Source: Carallia brachiata (taxonomy: Eukaryota; Streptophyta; Magnoliopsida; Malpighiales; Rhizophoraceae). Taken from it: DNA of 64,000 nt. Below are positions 35,823 to 47,151 of the stretch, one piece after another. The stretch lies in the NCBI GenBank assembly GCA_021464245.1, contig JADCRB010000069.1, positions 3,048,895-3,112,894 on the forward strand, read 5' to 3'. Below the pieces are notes generated by a model. That model was not told the origin of the DNA, searched no databases, and saw only the letters and a list, made by a program, of their open reading frames with translations. The position numbers and the translations under genes are program-made. Numbering within the stretch: position 1 is the stretch's first letter; every line of letters begins with the position of its first letter.

Positions 35823-36890
35823 TACTTCCATTTATAAGACTTTCGTCTTAAAAAGGTTAATCTAATCACCCGGTTCTAGCACAATAAAAAATCAAATCAG
35901 ACAACTATATCCTCTCACTTCCTAAGCCTAAACGTTATCTGAAAAAGCCTTTTAATTAAAAACATTTATGTAGAGATGATAATTTTACCTATACTTGTTG
36001 GAGACGGAGTCAAAGTCAGTTAATCGAAAAATAAGGTAGAGATCCTCATTTGCCATATTTTTTTAGTGGGTATGGGGATGGGGATAAATTTACTTATCCC
36101 CATCCCAATATCCTCCCCATACCTACCCCATTTTTTCTTGTTATTTTTTATTTATTATTCACTCTTTATTCGTTTTTATTGTTAATGTTTGTTGCTTTCA
36201 CTGTTTAATGACTTATATTTTAACTATTTTGGAATTATTAATGTAATTACTAAATTATTAATGAAATTATTTTCTCTTAATCTGATAGTTTATTCACAGT
36301 GTTGACAGTTTTAGAATCAATGATTCAAGTAATAACCAATTCTAATGGCAATCACAAAATTATTAATGGATATTGCAAGAATCACAATAATTTATTCTGA
36401 AAGACCATTTTTTTTGCTAGAAGTTTTATTCTGAAATACTATTATTATTTTTTTTCGAAGGTGTCAGCATATACATGACAAAAATATGAGAATAAATTAT
36501 TTAATAAGTTAGAAATGAAATTTAAACTCCCAACATTGTAAGAAATCCAACACTATATACGGAAAATAAAAAAAAAAAATTCAAAATTATGAGGTAAAGT
36601 TTCCATAATTTTCATCCATTGAATTTTTCATAGTTGAATTTATCAATTATAATGTTATTATTACTATATTATTATTTATTTATTTTAATATCCAAACCTA
36701 ATATAAGGCTATGAGTTAGGAGGGACGGTGGAAACAATGCCGTTTAAGATTATATAATAATAACACTGCAATAATAATTAACAAAAACATCTGTCGGGAA
36801 ATTTGAAATATTTTCTGACAAAATTGTGTGGCTTTTAAGTCAAGTACAACGACAGCGTTTTTACTGTTTCGCAGTCTCGGACTCTCGGTG
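35823..36890. other. AT-rich intergenic DNA upstream of TOM9-2
   Basis: No gene. It holds the GGGGATGGGGATAA/TTATCCCCATCCC hairpin at 36074-36106. The proximal 100 nt act as promoter for TOM9-2. Confidence 0.4.
36074..36106. repeat. Perfect GC-rich hairpin
   Basis: GGGATGGGGATAA and TTATCCCCATCCC form a perfect 13-bp stem with a 6-nt loop in AT-rich DNA. More CCCCAT/ATGGGG copies surround it, as in the subterminal repeats of some hAT-like elements. Confidence 0.7.
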
Positions 36891-36896
36891 ACTTGG

Positions 36897-36905
36897 ACTA
36901 TTTAA
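36897..36905 (+). promoter_or_regulatory. TATA-like element of TOM9-2
   Basis: CTATTTAAA lies 52-60 nt before the ATG at 36957, a fitting distance for a short leader. It is the only TATA-like motif close to the gene. Confidence 0.45.
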
Positions 36906-36956
36906 AGCAGCGGCCGCATAAAGCCATAAACCCTGCCTGCGAAAACTGAAATAACA

Positions 36957-37286
36957 ATGGCCTCCCAGGACCGAAGAGGCGGAGTATCGCTCCCAGGGAG
37001 GCGAGCCGCGAAGCCGCAGTCCGAGCCAACCATCCTCGCGAAGCTTTCTAACTCCGAAATCGTCTCTAAAGGCAAGCGGGCCGCCTGTGACGCCGCCTTC
37101 GTCGCCAAGAAGCTCCTCCGCAGCACCGGCAAGGCCGCCTGGATTGCCGGCACCACGTTCCTGATCCTGGTCGTGCCTTTGATCATCGAAATGGACCGCG
37201 AGCAACAATTTAACGAGCTCGAGCTCCAGCAGCAAAGCCTCCTCGGAGCACCGCCCGTTGGCACGCCGCCGATGCCCCCGAAGTGA
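36957..37286 (+). CDS. TOM9-2: Mitochondrial import receptor subunit TOM9-2 (TOM22 homologue)
   Basis: Intronless 109-residue protein. The core LLRSTGKAAWIAGTTFLILV with the following PLIIEMDREQQ is the strongly conserved trans-membrane and intermembrane part of plant TOM9, the shortened TOM22 of the outer-membrane translocase. Layout: a basic N-terminal cytosolic part (residues 1-60, short compared with fungal TOM22 and lacking its acidic receptor region, as is normal in plants), one membrane span at about 65-83, then a short Gln/Pro-rich tail facing the intermembrane space. It organises the TOM complex together with TOM40. The start is the first ATG after the TATA-like motif and gives the family's usual length. 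A single-exon structure fits the plant family. Confidence 0.93.
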   Translation: MASQDRRGGVSLPGRRAAKPQSEPTILAKLSNSEIVSKGKRAACDAAFVAKKLLRSTGKAAWIAGTTFLILVVPLIIEMDREQQFNELELQQQSLLGAPPVGTPPMPPK

Positions 37287-39660
37287 GATTCTAGAAACGG
37301 ATCGGGTCAGGTTAGAAGCAACTTTTGGATTCGGATGTTTATTGCCCTTCATGTGATTTCTGTCGATTTCGATCGAAACTTATTGTTGTAACCTTTACTT
37401 TGTTTTCTTTTTCCTTTAATGTTTTTCTTTTATCAAATTTCTAGGTTTTTTTTTTCCCAAAATTAAGGTGGATTTAAGTTATTAACGTTATGCTTTACGA
37501 ATTGCTAATTACTTATTTCAGTTATTTTAGGGTTAGCCGCCAGATTTGGGTTCAAAGTTTTTTTTTTTTTTTTTTAAGTGGTTCTGAATGCCAGTTTGTG
37601 TCCTTCCTGCGATTTGACAGTTTTCCAACTAATTTGAGTGCAAAAAATTTAAGAATTTGGCGAACAAGGCTAAACCTAGGTATTAATTAGAAATTGGAAA
37701 ACGTTGCACAATTGACTTAAAATCAAAACTTAAGTTGAATTCTTTAGGAGAGGGCAGGGCAAAACTTTAGTGAATCATTTTTCTAAAAGGGGTGGTCAGC
37801 AGAAGCCATGGCATAGGGTCAACTGTGTGTCTGATGATACTGCATTGCAAAGTCATCTAACACAACTCTAGGAGCTTTCCAGAAAGTCCTGAGCATAACG
37901 AGTTAGACCCGCTCGATGTTTCGTTGCCAAACATTATTGGCGCTGTCGTTATCGTGAAAATTTGCTTGCATCAGTTTGTGTTCATGACATGTAGAATAAA
38001 AGTGGTGAAAGTGATGGCAGCATGTGATGTATTGGCTTAATGGATCTGCTTGTCGATCACTTTTATGTGATTATTGAAGTTGATGAGGTAGTCGTTTGTG
38101 AACTGGGTAGCACGAGTTCACTGATTCCAATAACAACTGGGGCTGATCCTATTGAACTGCGAGTCAGTTTGACTGTTTCAAAATACTGAAGAGAAAGACT
38201 TGTCTATGTGGTCTCCACTTCTCCCTCCTTTTAAGTTTTGTGCTAAACCTTCAAATTCATTTTCATGCCCAAGTCATTTCTGTGTTATTCCTTGTCATTC
38301 GGATTAGAAAAAACTAGTCTGTGCTTCTCCCCTTCCGCCTCCTTTTGCTTTTGTGGCCTGTTTAATTTCAATCCCATGCGCAAGTGAATTTCTGTGCTAT
38401 TCCTTATCATTTGATTGCTACAGAGAAAGAGAAAGCCACATTTCGTAATGTCTGCTACTTATTAGCTAGATATTTTATGCTTGTTTATCAGCTTCTTTAA
38501 TAAGAAAAAACAAATTTCTTTTGTGTCATCTGGGAAAAGAGGAAAACTTAAGTAGCGGCTCGCGACTGATTGTAGACATTGACAGTTGAGAATATCCCAG
38601 TCTGGGCATACTGATTTGTCTTCCTTCTGTTGTCTTTGCCAATTGGAAAAAGCCTGATCGAGATTAGTATGTTGAGTTATAACTTATATATATTTATAGC
38701 GCTAGTCAGGTATTTCTAATTATCAAGCGGAGTTTAGTTAGCTTTTCTCTCGGTATCGATCTCTGCTTAATGTGAGTTGTTTCCTTTTGGATGGAAATTG
38801 GCATTATTTATGTGGACCATCCTCTTAGTTTGTATGCTTTGTTGAAGGATGTCTTAGCTCATCTGTCAAGGAAAACATAGCTATGTTGTAAATTTTTTGT
38901 TGAGCAAGTATCCGAAAGGATCCATGAGTTTGTCTCTTTATTTTCAAATTTGTTGCTTGCTATCTTGATAGCAAAAACCTGCTGTGAAAGAAACAAAGCA
39001 CAAAATGGAAAGATAGCAAATCGTATGGGGCCCAAATCTCCATGAGAAGCATTTAGGACTGTGGTATGGACCAATCATTCAAAAGGTGTCTACTAGGACC
39101 ATTCACTTCTTCACGCCGAAAACATTCTTTTGCCAAGAAAATTTGCCTAACTGATTTGCCTAGCTACATTGAAAACATGGTAAAGCAAAACTTTGGTTCA
39201 GCAACTCGGTAACAGTAATTTTCACTTGTGGCTATTAAGCGGTAGTGTAGTTAGTAGAGAGGGAAAACACCCGCTAGCTACTCAACTAATGTATGGGAAG
39301 AAAAGCAAACCGATATGATTCAGTGTTGATCTCCTATAGCTATTTAGTATCCTTTCATCTACGATTTTTACATGAAAGGAAATGTCAAGTTAGACATGTC
39401 AACATGGGTGCGGGGACAGACGACGCCATCATCCCTCACAATCTGTCAATTCCCCCCCAGCATCCTTCTTCTCCACCTTTTCTTCTGTCTCTTTTTTTTT
39501 TAAAAAAACTTCTATTTCTTATGAAAACTGCAACCACCACCGTCGATATCTCCAAAAATCCTTCTAATAATCTACACCAAAAATTATACGACTTTTTGTA
39601 AACTAGAGGTATCTTCCATTACATAAAAAAAGGTGGTAAAGAAGAGAGTGAAGAATGGCC
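37287..39660. other. Non-coding interval between TOM9-2 and the PDLP gene
   Basis: TOM9-2 3' untranslated region, then 2 kb without a supported gene. It contains a diverged tandem duplication (38198-38412). A weak C/D-box-like arrangement near 38088 was considered and rejected. Confidence 0.4.
38198..38412. repeat. Diverged tandem duplication, about 117-bp unit
   Basis: Two blocks share CTTCTCCC-TTCC-CCTCCTTTT, TTTTGTG, CATGC-CAAGT and TTTCTGTG-TATTCCTT-TCATT in the same order (about 38200-38303 and 38318-38411). Overall identity looks near 75 percent by eye. Confidence 0.6.
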
Positions 39661-39665
39661 AGCTC

Positions 39666-40966
39666 TCAATTCCAATCTTCATGCTTACCGCGACGTTTCT
39701 TCACGAGGGACTTGACAAACAACAAACAAACGACTAGAAACCCCAAAGCTGCAACTCCCCCAACTGCAATGGCCACCGTCCTCTGGGTGTGTTGCCTTGT
39801 CCCTACGCCTATCAATTTCACCAGCTAGCATTAGAACTTTGACCTAACAGGCCCACACACAATCAATGAAGACCTTTGATTCATTATTATAAAAAAGTAT
39901 TATTAGACAGTTAATCTTAATTAACAATACAGTAATTATATAATTTATTTAATAATATTTAATAATTTATTTGATTTTACTTTTGTTTTGAAATTTCAAT
40001 CACCTAACAATTTTTTTTTTAAATTTAATTATTCAATGAGTTTACTTAAATATTACTACTTAATATTTTCCATGAAAAAACCCAGTTTTATTCTTTTATT
40101 CATCAATTCTTTCATGTCAGACGAGGATAACACAGGAAAATTAAAAAAAATGGAATAAGACAGAGAGCTTATATTGCATCTCAAATGAGGACATTTCATA
40201 AACGTTACCTGATGTTGAAGAAATGCTGGGCACTCCACTAGGGTAATAGCTGTAACCAACATAGCACTTGTTGAGGTAGACCTGTGCAGAAATTGAGGCA
40301 CCACACTGATTCTTGACGCTCTCCACAGCACTTTTCACACAATTTCCACAATCCCCACTTGAGAGATCACCTTCACATTGACCCAACACAAACACTGACT
40401 GGTATTCCCCGGTGTAAAACAACCCATTATTACCGTTTTGGACCCCACTCACCACGGCATTCAAGGCCGAGTCCCTTCTCTCCTCAAACCCAGCCCCACT
40501 CGCCTGAATCGACCCACAAACCTTGTACAGCAACTCGGTCTCCGACACCTGCTTGAACCCGACCAACTCATACTTGAGATAACACCCACTGAGTTGAACC
40601 CTGGCTGCCATGACTTCTTTCCCACAAAGCTTGGCGATCGTGTCCGGCATTCTGCTGACGCATGTGGAGCATTGGGATGTTGTGAGATCCCCTCTGCATT
40701 GGTATAGACCCATAATGGCAGTTTGGCCGTCTCCAGTGTTGTTGTGAAGAAACTTTTCTGTGATGATTGTGAGACCAATGTGTCATAGAGGTTTTTGAGG
40801 TTTCTGGTGTAGATCCCAGATGGGTCTGGAAATTTTTGGTCCGCACAGCCTTTGAATACCAAATTTGTGTAGTCTGCAGCACTCGCAGCCAATACAACAG
40901 CACCCAAGTTGTGATCAGAGGGAGGGTAAAAGAGAGGAAAGAAAAGTGCTTAGTGAACAGACCCAT
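39666..40966 (-). pseudogene. Plasmodesmata-located protein (PDLP-type, two DUF26 domains) with two frame breaks
   Basis: Type I membrane protein family that sits at plasmodesmata and regulates callose and cell-to-cell flux. Exon 1 is 40966-40209 and exon 2 is 39808-39666, with a phase 1 intron. Exon 1 encodes a signal peptide (MGLFTKHFSFLSFTLPLITT), then DUF26 domains with C-x8-C-x2-C motifs CRGDLTTSQCSTC and CEGDLSSGDCGNC. Exon 2 encodes a membrane span (VAIAVGGVAALGFLVVCLLF) and a short basic tail. As given, the frame breaks twice by one missing base, near 40903 (just after the signal peptide) and near 40745. Adding one base at each place makes lengths and phases fit exactly to 300 residues, the family norm. 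It is therefore either a very recent pseudogene or a good gene with sequence errors. Confidence 0.85.
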
Positions 40967-42550
40967 ATGAGTATGTGGAATGAAAATTTTTGTGGTTCAA
41001 GCCATGGAATGGAAGATTTTCAGGTAGGCTGGGGAGTTTTTAACCTTTTAGAGAAATGGGCTGTGGCTGAAATACAGAAATGTGAACTGCATTTTTTGTA
41101 CTATAAGGCCTTGTTTGTCCTTAGACATGAAGTACCTTTTTGGGGTGGTTTTTTTTTGGGGTGGTTATGTGTGTGTGTTCTTTTGTAGCTTCCTTGCTTT
41201 TGATTGCTTGGCAGCTTGCACCAGCTCATTAGTTTTGCGCGTACGCCTCGATAAGTATTATTAATAATCCATTAAAAAATGATAATTAATTAAATTCTAA
41301 TTGGGATTCTGTAGTTGAAATAATTCCAGCTAACATAAACCCCAATTTCTAATTAAAAAAAATATTCAAATTGAAATTATTTTCTTGATGATGGTTCAGT
41401 TACTGCACATAGAGGAGCAGGGGTCATGCTATATCTGATTCTGTTTCAGACTTTGGACTCTGGAAAAATCCATGATGGTTTCAACTTATCACATGGATGA
41501 TATGCAACTGTGGACAATGGATCAAAAGTCCAGAGGAAAATATAGGCTCAATCCAGATGAAATATATTTCCCAGAACAATTTTCACATTATGGGAATTTG
41601 GAATTGGGGTTTTCCGTATAAAGCTTGATTTAGTATTTTCTTAATCTTTCACGTAATATTACACGGACGAACCTTTATGGGCTAATTATCAGGGGAAAAA
41701 AAAGGGAAAATCAACGTTTATGACAATTTCCAACATGTTGTGTTAGTTCAGCACTTCAGCTTCCCTCCCGGGCTTGATCTTATTGTCGCATGGCAGATAA
41801 TTTTCTGTAGCTTGGATCTTGTTTCCAATTTGGAAAGTATATTTCTCAAAGCTCGGCGAAGAAGATTGACATTAACATTACGGATGTGACAATTTATTGC
41901 AATTCTTATGTTTTATTGCAATTATCCGGAAAGCAGCTACTTGAGTGGATGTTGCTCAACTTTTGTCAGAAATTCTTACATTTTATTGCAATTTCCGATA
42001 TTCAATTCTACATATTTGGCAGGATCAGCTATCGTTCAACATACTCGACACATAGGTTCTTATTCTAGAGGTGAAAGTTACCGATTTCTAGAAAATTAAT
42101 ATTAAGGGTTTGTGATAAATAGTCAATTTTTTTTATAATTACTAATTAAAATCAATACATTAATAAATTTTAACGATAAATTTATAATGTATTTAATTTT
42201 TAATTTTTTAATAACCAATCAATACATGTCAAGTACGATGACTGTAAAAGAAAAATAAAATAATTATCATTAGTAAAATCCTTATTCATCAATTAATTAA
42301 AGGTAAATAACTTAGGAACTTCTCGCGCGAATGAAAGAAAGCAGAAAATTAACATTGTCACATGGTCAAAAACGTAAACAGCCTTACAAGCCTCAGAGGG
42401 CAAAAATCTTGATTGCAGAAAACAATTTGACCGATTAAATCTAAATAGCGTTGACCCAAAAAAAAAAGTAAATAGCAAACATCAAAATCGGATTCCCCTG
42501 CTCTTCCTCTTTCCTAAATTGTGAATGATAAGTGCTGCTGCAACCTTAAT
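40967..42550. other. Intergenic
   Basis: Upstream region of the PDLP gene, then AT-rich DNA. It contains a partial duplication of an ATTCTTA-TTTTATTGCAATT phrase near 41895-41990 and a MITE-like copy at 42105-42275. Confidence 0.4.
42105..42275 (-). mobile_element. MITE-like dispersed repeat, copy 1
   Basis: The reverse complement matches 50665-50835 over about 165 nt, including GATTGGTTATTAAAAAATTAAAA here against GATTATTAAAAAATTAAAA there. AT-rich, non-coding. Confidence 0.5.
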
Positions 42551-42555
42551 TTACT

Positions 42556-43830
42556 TTAATAGTCATCAAAGATACTAACATTTTTTGCCATGCGCTTCTT
42601 CTTTAGCAACTGAGTCCTGAACTTGCTCAATAATGTGCTGGGAGATTGTGTCATCCTCTTTTTCCTGTTTTTCTGATTGCTATTCAGATAAGGTAGCAAA
42701 GAATAATCTTGATTCCTCAAACTTTCAGTCTCAGGCTGGTAGAAACAAACCGTAACATCTTCCCTATCCGGATTGTGGAACTGGTCGATTGCCACTCCTC
42801 CTCTTGGTGTATATTCAAAGATTCTATGGAGGTTCTCATTCTCCATCGCATGCTTTATAAATCCTTCATCTTCTCCTACAAACCACCGCTCCATGAAATA
42901 GAATTGTAGGGATTGAGACCATGATGATAGGACTAGTTCACTTTCGTAGATCGTTGTACGAAGCTCCAAGTCTTTGCCACCTTCCAGGGATTCCATAACA
43001 CCATTGAAATAAGCCTCACCCTTGCCAACATGGCGCTTGAGTCGTGCCATAATGTCATCCCTCAGTTTTGGTTTCTTTGAAGAAGCAGGAGTTCCACCAG
43101 ATGAACTACTATTAGCATAGTCCTTTCCCTTGCTCGAAAACTTGTCCAGGCAATCGATCTCAAGTATCAGAGCCAATGCTTCAGCAGCTGCCCTGGAAAC
43201 AATCTCATCACTGTCCTGATCCAGTAGATAGGAGAAGTAAGAAACAGCGCCACGCCAAAGTTTGTGATTGAGATTCCAGGATTCCATGGTTGAAAGAAGA
43301 AACGACCAAGCAGAAATTGCTGCAGCAATAACAACTGCTGAAGGCTTATGCGCAACGGCTTTGATAGATGAATCACACTCTTTGATGGGATTAAACAAAT
43401 CCCACAAGACTTCCATTGTTTCCTCAGTCTCCAGAGAATTTATAGCACCAAAAAAGGCAGTAATGGCCAAGGAATCAATGATTGCCAGCAGCTGTTAATA
43501 TTCACAGGAGACTTGAGAGCCTGAATAAACACAGGCAGTGAATCTGTATACGCTTCATGTGCAGAGTCGGCGTCTCCAACGATCATGGCCACCAAGCTAA
43601 CAGCTCGCGAGGCAAGCGCTACGCTTTTAGCAGTTCCCTTCCTCACAAAGCATAAGCAGTAATGCAATAGCGTAGCAAAATTTTTCTCCACAAATTTCTG
43701 TTCCAATCTATTCGTCAACGCCCCAACAATCTCCGAGATTGCTTCTTCCCTCCTCGACTTGCTTTTATCTCCCAGTTGATCTAAATATTCATCCACAGGT
43801 TTTCTTCTTGCAACTCGAGCACAAGCAGTA
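42556..43830 (-). pseudogene. Interferon-related developmental regulator (IFRD) family copy with frame break
   Basis: HEAT-repeat-like IFRD family protein (animal PC4/IFRD1; plant homologues poorly studied). The frame from about 43830 reads VDEYLDQLGDKSKSRREEAI and TLLHYCLCFVRKGTAKSVALA. After a one-base loss near 43492 it reads SLAITAFFGAINSLETEETM, VVIAAAISAWSFLLSTMESW, AAAEALALILEIDCLDKF and the C-terminal signature SPSTLLSKFRTQLLKKKR-M. All of this is uninterrupted by introns, and in my memory the family usually has several, so this may be a retrocopy. No poly(A) tail is seen. Upstream of the VARRKPVDEYL part an in-frame TGA occurs and no start is found, so the N-terminus is missing. Confidence 0.8.
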
Positions 43831-45037
43831 TCGTCACCACAGTATCATTGGTTTGGAGAACTCGGCGTTCATGGGGCATAGGGCGGCCAGTGCGTCTGTT
43901 ACTCAACTTCCTTCTATTCTCTCCCCAGCAGCACGTTCACGGCAACACCTAGCATTGTTCATCTTGTATTTTGCGGAAAAGGTTGATCGGGAAAAAATGG
44001 CCTTTTTCTGGTAATATGAAAGAACTGAAAATTTGAAATAACTTTGGGACCTCGAAGACTGCTTTATATGGGAAGACGAACTTGAAAGGTATGGAATTCA
44101 TAATTATCACGGACTTCTACTGAATAGTGTTTCTAATTGCATTCGGACTCGGATTTAGATATTTTCCTTGAACTTCCACAAAAGAAACTCCCGTTTCATG
44201 TTCCGCGCTGGTAGATCCTTGTACGACTGGAAAAGGAAAACCTTCGTCGATAATTCACAGATCGTACGGCAGCCATAGCCGCCGTAACTGCATAGCTGTG
44301 GTAATTGGTTTTCCCAGAAGTTGTTCAAAACCAACCATCACACGGCTTCAGCCTATTCTTTTTTTTTTTTGGTATTCCAGAGTCCACTACTTCATAAATT
44401 TTCATTCCCGTTACTATGATAAATTTATTTTAAAAATTACAAAATTCATCCTTTTTTTTTTGTAATTAAACCAAAAGTTTTTACACTGGAATCGTGTTTA
44501 TCAATAATGGTCTTGAACCTTTTTTTTTTTTCGCACTTTAGTTTCATCATCACCACATTGGCATGTAAAATTCCATTATCTATTATGTGGATTATACTCA
44601 AGTACCAACTGCTAAACTGTCAAAGCTAAAATTTGTTAGCTGGCGAAATTTTGAATTTTTTTTTTTTTTGTCTAACAAAAATTTTGAATGTTTAACCTGC
44701 GATAATAATATGTTAAAATCGAAGCAAAAAAAAAAAAAAGTATGAGAACCAAATTAAAATAACTAAATTCATGCTAAATTTGCAAAAAGTAACGAAATTC
44801 ATACTCTCTTATTATATGCAAGAGAATAAACAGACAAATAATGAAGGCTATATACAATGGATAACATTACATACAGATTGTATGTTTCATCTTCTTGCGA
44901 GATTACATTTGTATACATCAAGATTGTCAACAGCTAGTATAGAAAGTCAACTTATGAAACAAAAACCTGCAAATTTTTGTCGACTGATGACAATGACTCC
45001 CTGTTATGGGGCATGGTGAGAACTCCATGCTCACATC
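43831..45037. other. Intergenic
   Basis: 5' side of the IFRD copy and 3' flank of the reductase gene. T runs near 44358, 44452, 44519 and 44650 are simple repeats. No gene supported. Confidence 0.4.
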
Positions 45038-46940
45038 CTACGGAGTGACCGGACGGATGCAACCAGGATTCAGAGGAAAAAGACCTTTGTAGTAACCGTC
45101 AATAATGGCAAAGAGATTGCATGTAGCCGCTACCTTTGGGATCTGTTCAGGAGTAAATGTGTACACGAGCATTAAGTCATTGCAGATAAATAGAGATTGA
45201 TCAACATTGAAATACAATTTGAGATCAACAAAGCAGCCGCAGATCAAACAGTTTCAACTGTTTCTTCTTCTCGTCATTACAAAAGAAATGGTCAAAACTT
45301 TTGGTTCGTTCTTACAGGTTTACAACCTAAGAAAAACATCTTCACAAAGTAATCATGCAATTTTGAGAAGGTTTGGCGCTTGATTCAAAATGGGCCTGAA
45401 AAAGGCCCCCAAGTCCTAAATGCAAAGATTAGTTACTATTTGCAGTTCATGTTTTATACTACTATACCCAGTCAGAAAAAAGAAAAAAAAAAAGGGGTTG
45501 GCTCCCCTGGTGCCGAAACTTCTGTTGCATATCAACATGGACTTTTAACTATGCAAGGCATCCCAATTTTACAATTACCTACCTGCGCTTCTACAAATTA
45601 TAACCCATAGCAACACGCTGGTTCTTAAACCCGCACTCACTATAATTCTATAGTCCACAAAATCTTCCCATCCCCAAATTCCTAAGAAGCAAGACCTATG
45701 GAAAATACCAATCTATCACAACACCAAAGCAGTCCTCAATTCTCAGATCCTCGAGATCAGAGTTTCAATTAAAGAGGTTGTAAACACCATTAAAATGAGC
45801 TTGAATTGTACCTGGTAAATGTCACGCATGTAGCCGTAAAGATTATGGTACTCGGCCAACTTCTTCTTTGTGCACTTAAACAGAACATTGTACACAAGAT
45901 CAAACCGAATCAACGTAGTGAACAGGCAAACATCGGCAAGCGTGATTGTGTCTCCACAAAGGTACCTTGAAGTACCCAAATGGTTGTCCACCATGTCCAG
46001 TGCACTGAACAGATCATTTACCGCAATATCATATGCTTCTTGACTCTGAGCAAACCCACATCTGCGAGATTGATCTCAATTTTTGAACTTTCACACATAA
46101 AGATCAGTTCTTTGCAAAAGGGGTTGAATAAATTTAAGTTACCTATAAACCCCATTATTTACATTAGGGTAAATCACTCGATTCCATTCCTCAATCTTCC
46201 CTTTGAGCGAGTTTGGCGATAGGTCCAAATCCGGGTTTCGGGCCAACCCATTCAAGCCCGAATTGAAGAACTCGATGATGTCATAGCTCTCATTGCAAAC
46301 CACCTCATTCCTCTCCACGTCCCAGAGCAGCGGCACCGTGGCTCGCCCATCGTAGCCGCCGCTCCTTAGCCGGTAGACCTCCTTCAATGTCTTACAACCG
46401 TTTGCGTTGTCATGACCCGGGACAAGGATATCCGGGTCCGTCTGTCGAATATTCTGGAATACCCACGCGCCGTCTTGGCCCGGCGCTGCTATGGATACTG
46501 GGACTGCATCTTCTAGGCCCTTGAGAGCCCGGACTATGAGTGTGCGGTGGGCCCAGGGGCAGGGCAGGCCTACGTAGAGGTGGAGGCTCGTCGAGTTTTG
46601 GCGGGAAAACTGGGAACCAGGGAGGCGGAATTTGGAGGCGGGCCTAGAGTAACCGCCGGAGGGATCGGCGGGAGCGAGCTGGGACATCATGAGGTGCCAC
46701 GTGGAGTTCCAAGCAGTACGGACGGTGGAGATCAGAAGCCCTGGTGGGAGGGATGCACCCCAGAGGAGCTTGCCAATAGTTGTGATTAGGGTTTTCAGGG
46801 TTCGAGGTTTGGGGAGCTTGGTTCAGGGACATTCTGGGGCCGACGCGGCATTTTCCGGCGTCGGGTTTTTTGGCTGCGGCGGTGGCCGTGGCTGAGAATA
46901 CTGGAAATTGGCAGGTCAGTGGCGGAGAAGCGTAGGACAT
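45038..46940 (-). CDS. Glutathionyl-hydroquinone reductase (xi-class GST-like), frame break near N-terminus
   Basis: Reduces S-glutathionyl-hydroquinones with glutathione. Exons are 46940-46143, 46061-45812 and 45142-45038 (stop TAG), GT-AG with matching phases. The catalytic Cys motif is [12 protein letters not shown], followed by the thioredoxin-fold part ([21 protein letters not shown]) and the helical C-terminal domain ([38 protein letters not shown]). The region upstream looks like a chloroplast transit peptide ([15 protein letters not shown], rich in Ser/Ala/Thr). It changes frame at a CCC run near 46776, just before [19 protein letters not shown], consistent with one extra base. Removing it gives 383 residues, a normal length. 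If real, the internal ATG at 46690 could still make a shortened protein keeping the catalytic Cys, so activity might be retained without import. Confidence 0.88.
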
Positions 46941-47151
46941 GGCTTGGCTTCTGCTCACTCTGTTTTTCCGATGGCAGTCAGTCGCCACGTCAACGGATAG
47001 AAAGATATTTTTATTTTAAAAAAAAAAACAAAACAAAAAAGAAAAGACGCCTTGTCGTTTATCTATGAAAACGGTGCCGTTTATTTTGTGAGGGAGCTTA
47101 AAACAGAGGAGCCGTTTCTTTCTTGGGCTGAGTTTCAAAACGGTGCCGTCA

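Noticed and set aside
36861..37352. 163-codon minus-strand ORF opposite TOM9-2
   Set aside because: Antisense shadow of the GC-richer TOM9-2 coding region, with no family resemblance.
38086..38155. C/D-box snoRNA candidate (TTGATGAGG ... CTGAT)
   Set aside because: The boxes are weak, no terminal stem pairs, and no guide complementarity could be shown.
40461..40907. 148-codon ORF in the PDLP locus
   Set aside because: It is a piece of PDLP exon 1 in the middle frame followed by out-of-frame read-through. Its start is TTG, not ATG.
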